Source: Phanerochaete sordida (taxonomy: Eukaryota > Basidiomycota > Agaricomycetes > Polyporales > Phanerochaetaceae). From it: a stretch of DNA of 64,000 bases. The stretch is from positions 27,347 through 91,346 of the forward strand of contig BPQB01000111.1 of assembly GCA_019973155.2 (NCBI GenBank). Reading direction: 5' to 3'. Shown here one piece after another: positions 45,991 through 57,398 of the stretch (position 1 is its first letter; every line of letters begins with the position of its first letter). The notes beneath the pieces were generated by a model. It was not told the DNA's origin, searched no databases, and saw only the letters and a list, made by a program, of their open reading frames with translations. Both the position numbers and the translations under genes were made by a program.

Positions 45991-48065
45991 TCAACTTGAA
46001 TCATCCGCTGCGGACGTGTCCTTGGCCTTCTCTGCTCCTTCAATGGTGAAGAGCCCAGCATGATGCGCGTAAGGCATGAGGAACGGGAGCCGTGCCTGGA
46101 GCGCTGGTATCCTGCCTCGAAAGGTATGGCCTCCAAGTGCGAGGGTTATCGGGTAGTTGGGCATAAGATGTGGACCAAGATCCTTCAGCGCTGACTCTAC
46201 GGCATCTGCCTCGGGAACGTCGCAATGCAGAGTCGCGAGGAAGCGGAGAGAAGGGGAGCCATTCTGTGCGTCCGGGAGTGTTGACCACTTCAAGGTGAGC
46301 TCTGGGTTCGACGGATCAGAAGACCACGAGTACCCTGATTCAGGGAACACTGGCGTGAGATGACACTCGTTCTCTGCAAGGGGCATACATACAGTCCGAT
46401 GTTCCTGGTGTATCTCTCTTGTATGTGGATTTTATGCAGCCGAATCGGTGCTGATCCTTCTGTCTCCACCACGACCTCGCGAAAGCCTCGGCCACCGCAG
46501 AGGCACTGGCATTGTTCCCGGTGCGAAAGCGTACCACAAAGGCCGCTATGGCCGCCATGTGGTTCGCGGTTCTTGTCACACCAGTCCAGGAAAGAGCTTG
46601 CAGTCTTCGAGCTGCTCCCACGACGTGCTCGGTGCGTACTAGCCCAACGCGATCCACCATCACGTAGCAGAGGTCCAGTTGCTCCAGCGAGGGCAGAGCG
46701 TGGATGACGGCGAAAAGCTGGGCGCATGAGTAGATGGACCGATTTTCCAGACGAAGTGTATGCAACGCGCAAAAATGCCGAACGAGCGCAGGGAGTGCTG
46801 ATGAGACACGGGGAGGTACGGGCTGCTCCAGCCATCTGTTATCGCTCCATGCGAGCTGCTGGAGCTGCGTAGCGTGGGTCCCTAGGCCCAATAGTAGGAG
46901 GATCTCTAGCGGAGTTCTGTCCCTGTCGCCCCAGCAGTCGGCCTGAGAGAAACGGTGTATCAGCCGCCCGGGGCTTGCCGCATCTGCCGGAGGGCGTACA
47001 CGCAGTGCCTCCAGTAAAGGTTTGAGGGAGCCGTCTTCGCCGATGGTGATGTGCCGGAAGAGCACTGCCCGCAATGTGTTGTTCCAGAGCGAGCACACCA
47101 GTCTGAGCCGTGCTAGCGCACTCCGCCCCCATCTCGTCGGCCCTGAGATAACGTAGTGCACGATGATAGAGATAATTTCGGGAGGGAGGGGTGCGTGGCC
47201 CTTGGCTCGACGATTTCGTGCGCCGTCCAGGCGCATGAGGTACGTCTGAGCCGGAACGAGAGCGTCACGGTGGACCTTGCCAAAGGAGATGCGAAGATCG
47301 ACTCGCCGTTGACGCGACGAAGGCTCTTGAACATGGGTTGGGTGAATAAACACAGCAAACCGACTGTCAGACCTGGCATCCACAGCATAGTCCCCTAAAG
47401 TACCGGTGAGTCAATACTTAGTCTCGAGAGAGCATGGTGCGCACCTAGCCAATTGCCATTCTTGGTCAGGAATAAAATGTTCTCATCTACTCGAATGCCA
47501 CAACCTATGACATCTCCGTCTGCGGGCCCCATTGAGTCCTCCGGACATAATGTATAAGTATTTAAAACGGCTACTACTTACCGGAGAATTCTTCTCTCGG
47601 TAGACGCGGCCGAATTCTAGTAGTGGTCTTGAGCGACTCGAGTAGTCCATCGCTCCACCAGACCTTTCTGTGACTGATATTCTGGTATGGACTCGGAGAA
47701 CCTGCGGATGGAGCGGAGTATTGAAAAATACTGGTATCTATTATATTAGTAGGGGCATATCGCTGAGGTCTAATATGACACCGTACCCAACTCCAGCACT
47801 ATCGCAGACAAGTTGGTCAAACCAGATAGCTTACGCGCCATAGGCAATGCACTTACTAGAAACCCTGTAACACGTCCACCCTAACCTCAAAGTACTGCAG
47901 CCCATCCGCGGCTGCCACAGGCATATGATCTGCGTAGATGGCTCCATCTTCCTCCAAAGCATCGGCAGAGCCTGTGAACCTCCGTTCCCCACTTGGCCTG
48001 GTGGTAACGGCCCATTTGGGGGAGATGCTGCGTAGCTTGCGTCCTGGGAACGTGCGGTCCCGCAT
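45991..48065 (-). CDS. SPRY-domain plus F-box-like protein
   Basis: My model is complement of 45991-46334, 46393-47394, 47445-47519, 47582-47701 and 47864-48065, about 580 residues. The first 175 residues form a SPRY/RanBPM-like domain spread over four exons: RRFTGSADALEEDGAIYADH, GLQYFEVRV, WWSDGLLES, GDVIGCGI, NILFLTKNGNWLGDYAV and VDLRISFG. An F-box-like segment follows at about residue 200 (LPPEIISIIVHYV, then LRLVCSLWNNTLRAVLF), then a leucine-rich part typical of Agaricomycete F-box proteins. F-box proteins recruit targets to SCF ubiquitin ligases and SPRY binds peptides, so the product is probably a substrate adaptor. The least certain point is the first intron (47863-47702, weak GTTTCT donor), which may hide one more small exon. 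The 58-nt intron at 46392-46335 restores the frame near the C-terminus. Confidence 0.7.
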
Positions 48066-48354
48066 GGCAGATTCCGCCGCTGTGAAGGGACGGTATTGCT
48101 CCGTATGCCTCTGCGAGCAGAACACGGACGAGCGGGCTGGTGGAAGCACGGCGTCTACAGCGTACAGCAGGCGTGCACAGCCGTGCGACCCCGATGCCCA
48201 CGGCGGCGCCTGCGTGACGAGGCTGGGGCACTAGGGGCAGTATCGTCATTGCGAAATGCCAGATTATCATTTGAGCAGGAGAAAATACGAAAACTACATC
48301 CAGAATAATACAGCGATTGCACAAGACGTCATACCCCTTCTGGCTTCAGCACTT

Positions 48355-49868
48355 CTACGCTGGGCAGACTGCACCAGGCATCTTCTCGCGGACGATGTCC
48401 CATTCCTTCTTCGTGAGCTCACGACCATCATCGTCGCACCAGCACTCATCGTCCGCATTGATCCTGAGGTTGATGGCGAGCCTGTCCTTCGCAGCAGCCA
48501 CGGCCTGGTCCCACGCGCCGATCTGCTCGACAAAATGCGCGTCGAGATGCAGCGTGAGCTTGATCCTCCGCCCAGCCGCCTTCGCCGCGACCTTGAGCTC
48601 GTCCAGCACGAGGCCGAGCAGCTCCCGAGACATGTGCGGGTTGCCGAACGCGAGCCGGACCTCTTCAAGCTTCTGCAGCACGCCGAAGTCGAACCCCGAG
48701 CCGAGCCCGAGCCGCGACTCTGCGCTCACACGCGGTCAGCGAACACACTCGCATCGCAAAAAAAAGACTCACCCTTCGTCGACGCGCACTCCCGCAAATT
48801 CAGCACCAGCTCGCGCAGCGTGCCACTCACCATCCCAAGCAACTCACACACATCCGGCACGTCCGGCGCCCAGACCTGGTCGACCGCGACGCGCTGCATC
48901 CGGCGCGGCGCGCGCGTCGCCCGCAGCGCGCGCAGCACGCCGGCGTAGCGGCCGCCCTCGTGGAAGCCGAGCTCGAGCGCGCGCCAGCCGACGCGGCGCA
49001 GGATCTCCGCGTCCTGCGCGCGCGGCGCGGGGGCCCAGGGCCGCGCGCGCAGCCGCACGCCGCGGTGCAGCGCGAGCGTCGCGCGCGGCGCGACGGTGCC
49101 CAGGAGCGCGAGCAGCTCCGCGGGCGCGAGCGTGAGGTGGTCGAGCACGAGGCGCTCGATGCGTTTGGGCGGGGAGGGCGGTGGGGTGGTGCTGGCGCAG
49201 AGCGTGAGCCCCGCGAGGAGCAGGTCGGCGAGGTGCGGGAGCGCGGCGAGCGCGCGCGCGAGGGCGCCGAGGGGCAGGCGCGGCACGCGCGTCGCGTCCG
49301 TGAAGTTGAGCGCGAGCTGGCGGATGTTGTGTGTCGCGCTCGGCGCGAAGGACGGGAGCGGGTCCAGGATGGCGGCGAGGGTGTCGTAGGGGTGGAAGCC
49401 GAAGCCGAGCACGCTGAAGAGGTGGCGCCGGGCGGGGTCCGTCCAGGTCGGGTGCACGAGCGTGCAGGCCGCCAGCGTGTCTTTGTCGTCGTGCAGGCAG
49501 TCGAAGACGCGTGCGAGGAGCGTACCTGGCAGCCGTCGGATCGGCCCGCGGATGCCTCGCTTGCTCTTTGTCTTGGTGGCCGGAGGCTCGGTGGCCTTGC
49601 GCGGCTGGGCAGTCCGAGGCACTGGCACAGGCAGGCGACTTGGCGACTTTGTCTTCGTCGGGGACGACACCGGGCTCCCGAAATCGACATTCGTCTTTAC
49701 GAGGATCCTGTGGGCCCGGATAGAGAGGGGAATGTTGCCATCGGTGGCCGGCTTTTCCGCAAGGATCGCCCCTTTGACCTCGCCGACGAGCGCGGCGGCC
49801 TTCAACGACACCAAGTCGGAGGGCAGGTTCTGGTGGCACTTCTTCATCGTTCTAGTTTCCACAGGCAT
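48355..49868 (-). CDS. F-box-like protein
   Basis: The model is complement of 48355-48719 and 48773-49868, 486 residues with one 53-nt intron. The N-terminal 105 residues are basic and Ser/Pro-rich. The F-box-like segment is near residues 107-150 (IRRLPGTLLARVFDCLHDD, TLAACTLVHPTWTDPARRHLF), followed by a leucine-rich region (PLGALARALAALPHLADLLLAGLTL and later repeats). This is the layout of the large Agaricomycete F-box family, whose members select targets for SCF ubiquitin ligases. The ATG at 49868 was chosen because the upstream part of the open frame is Cys/His-rich and unlike protein. The codons are extremely GC-rich. It lies 290 bases upstream of the SPRY/F-box gene on the same strand but shows no obvious close similarity to it. 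Confidence 0.82.
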
Positions 49869-51066
49869 ATTGGCAAGCGCGGAGGATATGCTTCGGTAGG
49901 ATCCGGTAAGGAGGTGGTGGTATGGTGGAGAGCTGGATCCCGTCGCTGTTGGGCTTTTAATGGGTGGAACGTGGCCACCGTCACAATGACTTCGGCAATA
50001 TCCGCAACACGAGGCCATCAAGCCATGCATCAACGAGTGAAAGCGCGAGGTTGGTTGTATTTGGGGTGCAATTACTATTATCTCAGGCCGGTCAGCAATA
50101 TTCGCGCAAATGACGCACAACGTCCGAAATGTTGTAGCATACCGAATGAATCCAAGCATGCTCATTCTACTCCACGAATGAAATGCGCCGACATGCGCTG
50201 GCTGCTGATGCCTGGGTGCCTATTTTTGCCTCTGCCATTTGCTCTCTGGTCACCGGTGAAGAGTCTGCCTGGAGGGAGATGCAGCCCCGGAGAAGGCTTA
50301 CTGAGTGTACCCCCGGTGAGGGTGACACAGAGCGAAGACATACGAGGTCGACGAATGGGTGCGACCATGCAGACATGGTGGTGGTGAAGTGAGGCGTCGG
50401 GCCCGACTGCATCCGGAAACATCGTGGCGCGGCCATCACCGAAAATCAGCTGGCGGGTTTCGAGGGCCTGGACCGTCCTGCGTCTTCGTCCAACCGCGAT
50501 CTTCTTCGAGTAGCCCGGCCACTAGGACCCCGGGGAGGCTTGGCGCGGCACGCGAGGTCCTGCTCGGGCGTTCAGACGAGCCACGTCGCAGGGACGGATG
50601 AGTCGCTTGGGGCCGCCGCTTTCCCATTTTTGGGTCGCCCGCTCTGATTCATATCCCCTCCTGCCGGACCGCATCGCCCTATGTAGACATCGGGACGCAG
50701 CACGGCGTCGAGCGGTCTCTGTGTGGTCTGGCGCTGCTGCAGGACTCGTTCTCGCTGCCGGGAGCAACCAACCTGGTGGGCGAGGGCCCACCAGGTATGC
50801 AAACAATTCCCCGAGACTGTTTCAGACCCAGGCTCGCCGAACGGCGCGTCACTCGAACATGTCGGTGCGATTGCGCGCGTGTGCGCCCTTCACCAATGTC
50901 GCAGACCGGCGCGGGATGTTCGGCACAGAGCCGCGCGCGCGTCCGCCACTGTCGCCAGGCTGACGTACGCGTTGTCTTGATCGACTGACTATATACTAGC
51001 TGCTTAGGCTATCCTCAGGCTATATATTCCTGAGGCCTCTGCTGCGAGGACAGTATCACCCCTGCG
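49869..51066. other. Divergent intergenic region between F-box gene and P450 F
   Basis: About 1.2 kb containing the promoters of two divergent genes. Apart from the P450 F TATA element I see no supported feature. Confidence 0.55.
51013..51035 (+). promoter_or_regulatory. TATA box of P450 F inside a perfect inverted repeat
   Basis: CCTCAGG and its exact reverse complement CCTGAGG flank a nine-base centre containing TATATAT (51021-51027), 40-46 bases before the P450 F start codon. The TATA assignment is reasonable. A regulatory role of the arms is speculation. Confidence 0.5.
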
Positions 51067-53029
51067 ATGAGAAGCGAGTTCTCGACGATGGATGCCCCTG
51101 CCGGCGTGGCGACACCTTACGCTTTCGCTGCTGCTCTTCTCGTCCTCTGGCTCCTCGCGAGCTTCTTCAGTCCACAAAACGTACGCACTTCGTTGCTCAA
51201 ATGTACACTGTGCTGAATACCATTCCTGCGCCCAGCTTCGTCACATCCCGACAGAAGGCGGGCCTTCTCTGCCCATCCTTTCCCTCATCGGACTCTACAA
51301 TTTCCTCTCGAATGGGCCTGAGGTATTACGCAGAGGATATGAGAGGGTGCGTTTATTCGGCATATTCGTGACATTAACTGCTCACCCAAACGTGGTATAG
51401 CACAAGGGCGGCGCCTTCAAGGTAGCCCTGATGAGCCGTTGGCTCGTCATCCTCTCCGGCAAGAAGCTCGTGGACGAGCTGCAGAAGCTCCCAGACGACA
51501 CCGTCACATCTGCGACCATGGAGGTGCGCACCCAACCCACACTGCTTCTCCTCACCACCAAAGTCACTTGCCCCGATCCCAGGTATTCGACATGCAACAC
51601 GTCTTCGGCCGGCCCTACCACACAGACCAGATGCACATCCCGCTCCTGCGCGCCCTCACGCGCCGGCTCGGCGCCGTCTTCCCGGACATGTTCGCCGAGG
51701 TCCAGGCCGCCTTCGGCGAGCTCGTACCTGCGACGCCCGACGGCTGGACACCTGTGCACGTCTTCCCGCTCGCGAGCACCGTCGTCGCGCGCGCCACGGG
51801 CCGCGTCTTCGTCGGGCTCCCCATCTGTGCGCGCCCCCCTCCCCTGTCTTCCCCTAGCGCTGATCCATGGCGTGGGCAGGCCGCGACCCCGGCTACGTGC
51901 GCCTCATCACACACTTCACAGACGACGCGACCGAGGCGCTCAAGATGCTCACGCTCGCGCCGGCGTTCCTCAAGGGCGCCGTCGCGCGCCGCTACACCGT
52001 CGTCGACGCGCGCGTGCGGGAGATGATGGGCTACCTGCGGCCCGCCGTCGACGCGCGCATGGCGCTCGCGGCGCAGTTCGGTGCGGAGTGGGCGGACAAG
52101 CCGGTGTGTCGCGCGTGTCGTTCGTGGGGTTGAGTTCTGCTGAGACGCGCAGGACGACCTGCTGCAAGGCATCATCGACGCCGTCGTCGCGCGCGGGCAG
52201 GGGCTCCACGCGGCTCCTGCTGTTCGTCGGCTCCCTGGCGATCGAGACGACCTTCGAGGTGCGTCCCCGCGCCGCTCCACCGACCACACCCTCACTCTGC
52301 CACAGGCCGTCATCCACGCGCTCTACGACCTCGCCGTGCGCCCCGCGCTCGCCGACGCGCTCCGCGCAGAGGCGCACGCCGCCGTCGCGGCCCACGGCTG
52401 GACGAAGGCGGGCGCGGGCGCGATGCACAGGCTCGACAGCTTCCTGCGCGAGAGCCAGCGGCTGAGCGGCGCGCTCACCGGTGCGTCCCCTCCTCCCATG
52501 CCTCCTACCCTGCCTTCTCCCCTGCCTTCTCCGTGGCCTGCCCACTGCTGACCGCGCGCAGTGTCGATGTTCCGCAAGCTCCAAAAACCAGTGACGCTCT
52601 CCGACGGGACACACCTCCCCGCGGGCACGACGCTCGCGACGCCGACACTCGCGACGCACCTCGACGCGGCGCACTACGCGGACGCCGCGCGCCTCGCCCC
52701 GCTGCGCTTCTTCGCGCCCGAGGGCAAGGGCCAGCCGCGCCTCGAGACGACCGCGCCGGATTACCTCACGTTCGGGCACGGGCGGTGGGCGTGGTGCGTG
52801 CGCGACTATATTCATGGTATGGGGAGGAGGTGTTGATGTGTGAGGCAGCCCGGGGCGCTTCCTCGCGGCGAACGAGCTCAAGGCGGTCGTGGCGTATGTG
52901 CTCGTGCATTATGATTTGAGGCCCGAGCGCGCGGGCGTGCGCCCGCAGAACGTTTTTCGGGGCCTGGTGGTCTACCCGGATGCGCATGCGAAGGTGCTGT
53001 TTAGGAAGAGGATGGGCGGCGGGATGTGA
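51067..53029 (+). pseudogene. Cytochrome P450 F, frameshifted and diverged
   Basis: This copy reads as a P450 from ATG 51067 (anchor YAFAAALLVLWLLASFF, then LRHIPTEGGPSLPIL) to TGA 53027, with most intron positions of the other copies. The intron found after about residue 174 in the others is missing here. The I-helix exon 52153-52258 is 106 nt, against 114 nt in P450 G. It starts in the right frame (DDLLQGIIDAVVARG) but ends in another (TRLLLFVGSLAIETTFE), so an 8-nt net deletion shifts the frame and no short intron repairs it. The PERF-equivalent FDPWR is LAPLR. The haem loop reads FGHGRWAC-PGRFLAANE: the Cys survives, but KHA is RWA. ExxR (SFLRESQR) is present. It is probably a pseudogene; a sequencing error at one place is the alternative. 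Confidence 0.7.
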
Positions 53030-53598
53030 TGCGGCGGGCGGCCCGAACGCTGCATTCCGCGTGTCTGGATTCACTGCGTGACGACCTCGTAATTTCGGCC
53101 GTGTAGCCCACAACAGCCAGCTATAGGTGCCTATTAAACTTCTTTTGTATCTGCCAAACTTGAGATACGGTCCTCTGCATGGTATATGCGAGCTCCAATT
53201 TGGTGTCCTGTTTCGTAAGCGTGCTGTGTTAGCTGTATTTATTTTTCGCTGTCGAATGCATTGACAGTGATTTAAAAAACGCCGCTCAAATCAATTCAGC
53301 GGACCATGAGATGGAGACATTTACATGAATGTGATGTTTTTTTCACACCGCGTCCGAGTCGGCGTGCCGCAAGGCGGTCAGCGGTGTCCGAGGTCCTGCC
53401 TGGTGACCCCGGTGCACACGACGCGCGAGGGTTTCTTTCTCTCACGAGGTTGTCCATGTGCACGCCGCTTCCTTACTTACGTGGAGATGTCAGAAGCTAT
53501 CAGGCGTCTTGCAGCGTCTTCAAGACAGCTTGGGAGGCAAGCTCTGCCTTGATATAGCTGAGCAGCCTGCCCGTCTGCCCCTCCCGACGTTGTACAAT
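53030..53598. other. Gap between P450 F and P450 G
   Basis: 569 bases with an AT-rich patch at 53200-53290. No gene is recognised. Confidence 0.55.
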
Positions 53599-55675
53599 AT
53601 GTCACAGGCCAACTCTTCCGAAGCTATCACCTCCGGCTCGAGATGGCTCGTGTACTTCACGTGCAGCTTACCCTTTCTGTTCTTCGTGTACAGCTGGTTC
53701 AGCCCTGCAAGCGTAAGTCGTTCATGATTTACTGCCGACAGCGGACTAGCACTGATCCTTGCCCCAGCTCCGCCACATCCCTACGGTCGGCGGCTCTTCG
53801 CTTCCTCTCCTCTCCTACAGAGGCGCGTGGGACTTTCAGGCTAATGGCAAGGATAGCTTGCAGCGCGGATACGACAAGGTAAGTGTGGCTGTGTGTCTCA
53901 GGGGCTTGGTGTAACTGATTCTTTGCACGACTAGTACAAGGGTAGGGTATTCAAGATACCGTTCATGGACCGCTGGGTCGCTGTAATCACGGGAAAAGAG
54001 CTCGTAGACGAGATGCAGAGGCTACCCGATGAGATAGTCTCCTTCAGCGAAGCCTTTGGGGAGGTGGGACGTCATCTGGGGCTGAATGCGACGGCTCAGG
54101 TGCTGATATCGGTCCAGGTGACAGGGTTCAAGTACATCTTCCCAGACCTTGCCACGCGCCGAAATCCCTTTCACATGAACATGATCCAGCGACAGCTCAC
54201 AAAACACATGTCTGTCGCGTTTGGCGAGATGTATGAGGAAATGGACATGGTCTTCAAGGAGCTCCTTCCCGGAGACGAAAAAGGTTAGTGTCGCCTGCGA
54301 CTATCAGAGCACTGCTGACACGACGACACTTATGGACAGAATGGGTCCCCGTACATGCCATTGATGCCGCCAGGAAAGTCATTGCCCGAGCCAGCAATCG
54401 CGTCTTCGTCGGCCTCCCCCTCTGTGAGCTCCAGCGAGCTTCCTGCTTGAGTGGAGCACGGCTCACATGTCCGCCATAGGCCGCGACCCGGCGTTCCTCA
54501 GGTTCATCGTGGACTTCACCATCGATGCTTCCAAAGCGCGGGATGTGCAGGCTTATTTTCCGCCGATACTGAAACCATTCGTAGCGAAGATGGTCGTCGA
54601 CCTCGACGCGCGGATGCAGGAGGGCATGCGGATCTTTTGTCCGCTCATCGAAGAGCGCATGGAGCTCGCGAAGCAATTTGGCAAAGACTCGCCCAGCAGG
54701 CCGGTGAGCGGCGGGGTAAGCCCGTGTGTTCTGCTGGTGCTGACGGAGCGCCTAGGACGACATGTTCCAGTGGATTCTCAACGCCCTCGTCGAGAGTGGC
54801 GAGCCCATGGAGCAGGTCGTGCTCGTCACGATGTTCGTGAACATCGCAGCGATCAGCACTTCTTCCAACGTAGGCATTCCGTTTCATTCGCGTGTATACC
54901 ACTTATACGCAACGCCATGCGACAGAGCTTCACGCATGCACTCTATCACCTCGCCGCACGTCCCGAGTGGATCGCACCGCTGCGGCAGGAGGCCGAGGCC
55001 GCGATCCTGGCGGAGGGTTGGACGAAGAACGCGATGAACAGGCTCGCCAAGACCGACAGCTTCCTGCGCGAGAGCCAGCGCCACAACAGCATCGTCCCGC
55101 GTACGTCCGCGCGCTCTCCACGATCGTCGCGCCCTGAGCGCAGCTGACGCACGAACACGCAAGTGACGTGCAAGCGCAAGGCGCTCCAGCCCTTCACGCT
55201 CTCGGACGGGACGCACATCCCGCGCGGCACGATCTGCGTCACGCCCGCCTTCCCCACGCACTTCGACGCCGACAACTACGCGGACGCGGCCGCGTTCGGC
55301 CCGTGGCGGTACGTCCCCGCAGACGCGGGCTCCGACGCGAAGGGCGCACCGCAGAAGCACTTCGTCACTACCTCGGCGGAGTACGTGCCGTTCGGACACG
55401 GGAAGCACGCTTGGTGCGTCGGCGTGCGGTTTGCACCACGCGAAGCGCGGCTGACGCGCGTGTTCTTCTGCAGCCCGGGGCGATTCTTCGCGGCGACAGA
55501 GCTGAAGGCGATGATGGCGTATGTCGTACTCAACTACGACGTCAAGTTCGCGGACGATGGCGTCCGGCCCGAGAACGTGGTCTCCGCCTTGACCGTCGCG
55601 CCGCACCCGGGCGCGAGGGTGCTGTTCAGGAAAAGGAACAGCATTTTGAGCTATGCACACGCGCTCTCCGCCTAG
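53599..55675 (+). CDS. Cytochrome P450 G
   Basis: Ten exons: 53599-53712, 53768-53878, 53935-54063, 54118-54283, 54340-54423, 54480-54703, 54756-54869, 54926-55100, 55164-55413 and 55474-55675. They join in frame to exactly 522 residues with all GT-AG introns of 53-63 nt. The anchor is WLVYFTCSLPFLFFVYSWF, then LRHIPTVGGSSLPLLSYRG. Landmarks: VTGFKYIFPDLATRRNPFHM, GLPLCRDPAFLRF, I-helix VNIAAISTSSN (about 303-314), ExxR in DSFLRESQR (about 356-364), FGPWRYV, and [20 protein letters not shown] with Cys at about 456, its codon split by the last intron. It is the close paralogue of P450 H, which lies in opposite orientation 3.7 kb away. Substrate unknown. Confidence 0.96.
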
Positions 55676-55972
55676 CTGCAAGCAGACTTACTTGTCGCCT
55701 GTGGTGCTCGGTCCGGCTGACCGCGCGATGGCGGTGTGACGAGAGACGTGTCCGTTCAAAGTACTTATGCTCGTGCAAAATATTCAGTATTTGTTCCTCC
55801 AGTAAGACGGCCCTTGCACTCAGCATTTATCAAGCCTTCAGTGAGAGAACTTTACTGCAGGCTGCAGCTCGGTGATCTCGCTTTGTCCTCCCGCACCAGT
55901 GCTTGAAATTCATATTTTGCACAGGCCCTCTGTACTTTGACGGTATGTAGTGCTGTAAGCCGCCCACTTCAA
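55676..55972. other. 3' region of P450 G up to the tRNA gene
   Basis: About 300 bases of presumptive 3' untranslated and tRNA 5' flanking sequence. No other feature. Confidence 0.5.
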
Positions 55973-56043
55973 GCATTAATGGGGTAGTGGTAACCTGGGT
56001 CGTTGCCATCGACCCGCCGGGGGTTCGATTCCCCCTTAATGCA
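55973..56043 (+). tRNA. tRNA-Gly (anticodon GCC)
   Basis: A full cloverleaf can be drawn. The acceptor stem is GCATTAA with TTAATGC plus discriminator A. The D stem is GGGT with ACCT around AGTGGTA. The anticodon stem is GGTCG with CGACC around the loop TTGCCAT (anticodon GCC at its centre). The T arm is GGGGG-TTCGATT-CCCCC. The internal A box (TGGGGTAGTGG) and B box (GGTTCGATTCC) for RNA polymerase III are present. There is no intron. The 71-nt length and AGTGGTA D loop are normal for fungal tRNA-Gly. Confidence 0.95.
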
Positions 56044-56404
56044 TTGGATAAGCGCAACCTTCATTTTTTCTCATTGCTGCCTTGTTCACCACTGCCAAGA
56101 TTCAGAGTCTTTTTTTTTTCAGACTTCACACTCCAGACAGAGCCTGATATTTCTTTTAGAGCGAATTTATCATCGGACTCTTGCTTTGGCTTCCCTCTCT
56201 TGAGACGCGTTGTGTGGCACGGGCTATTTCTATCTTGGCCACCACCTGGTCTACTATACTGTGTACAACGAGGATTGTGGTACAGACACGTCGAAATGTA
56301 TAGGGAAAGGCTACATCGGAAAAGCTGGAGAGGCGAGATCGATCCCGAAGCCAATATCATAGAAGGGCGAGGCAACAAGAAAGAGTATACGGAGCGGTGG
56401 TACT
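56044..56404. other. Gap between tRNA-Gly and the I66 inhibitor gene
   Basis: This stretch contains T runs shortly after the tRNA (56062-56066, 56108-56118) that could end polymerase III transcription, and the 3' end of the minus-strand inhibitor gene. No further gene is seen. Confidence 0.5.
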
Positions 56405-57398
56405 CTAGGCGGAGGTCAAGGGCAGAATCTTCCAAAGCTCTTCCTCGCAAATCTGCCCCGACATAGGCGCAACGGCAATCTATCACATCGATAGTGAGTC
56501 GACATCTAGACATACAGCAGCGGAATGCACCACTCACCGAGCCTTCACTACCCTGCCTGACCCACCCCGCGCCACCTGTCGCCCACTCTATGCTACAGCC
56601 AGTCAGTCCACATGTGCACCGTGAAGATTGCAGGAACACCAACGTGTACACGAGCTCGCGCTCGCGCTCGCGGCCCTTGGGCCCGGGCACGACGTGTGGG
56701 CGCAGCTCCCACTCCTCGACGGCCTCCGCTGGCGCACTCGCGTGCGCGTCATACGCGAGCAGTAGCCCGTCGCGGATGCCCGTCGGCGCCCCGCGCATCG
56801 TGAGGGCGTACCGCCCGCTCGCAAGTCGCTCGAGGTGCCACTGTGGGTTCGTTCAGCGCTGCGTGCACACGAGGACAGACGGAGAGCGTACCTCGGGCTG
56901 CTCACCGCTAACAGCGAAGACTTTGCGGCCGCGCGGGCCCTTCGCGCCGCGCGACCGCGCGAAACGTACGCTCGCCGGCGCCGCGTCGCACTCGTCGGAG
57001 CTCTCGCTGGAGTGGAGCGCGCTGTCTGCGACGAGGGCGGGGGTGCCGGGCGTCGAAGCAACCTCGGCGACGGGCGAAAGAGCACTGTCGCTGTCCGAGT
57101 CGCGGGAGGTGGTAGAGTTGCGAGGCGAGCCCGGCGCGACGAAGGCGATCGGGAGGTCCTCGTCGAGCTCCTCGAGAAAGGCCCAATCGTTTGATCCGTC
57201 TGCGAAGTAGCTCACATGCTTCGGCATAGTGGCGTCGTCGTCGAGATTGTGGACGCCTGGCGCGTGCAGTGGGGGAATTACCCCCTGCGTTGGCTTGGAG
57301 GGCTTCGAGCCCAGCCGCCCAGCATAGAAGACCTTGTTCCTGTGCGTGTGCGAGGCGATGAGGTAGTTGCCCGACGGGAGGTCAAGGAGCGGGAGCAT
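56405..57398 (-). CDS. Mycospin-type serine protease inhibitor (peptidase inhibitor family I66, beta-trefoil) with a disordered insert
   Basis: The model is complement of 56405-56479, 56538-56592, 56644-56840 and 56892-57398, 277 residues. Family signatures are LPSGNYLI at the start, then WHLERLASGRYALTMRGAPT, EEWELRPH, VYTIEWATGGAGW and EEELWKILPL at the end, the repeated strands of the small beta-trefoil of cospin-like inhibitors. Typical members are ~150 residues. Here about 110 residues are inserted after the second strand (roughly 35-150), with a run of Asp/Glu/Ser (DEDLPIAF, STTSRDSDSDSA, SSESSDECD). No signal peptide is seen, consistent with cytosolic mycospins, which inhibit trypsin-like proteases and probably defend against fungivores. 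The family assignment rests on motifs. The GTTGGT donor at 56643 is weak but restores the frame. Confidence 0.72.

Noticed and set aside
46290..46520. Apparent double frameshift near the C-terminus of the SPRY/F-box gene
   Set aside because: A single intron (46392-46335) with a GTATGT donor and TCAG acceptor joins the frames without any indel, so the gene need not be broken.
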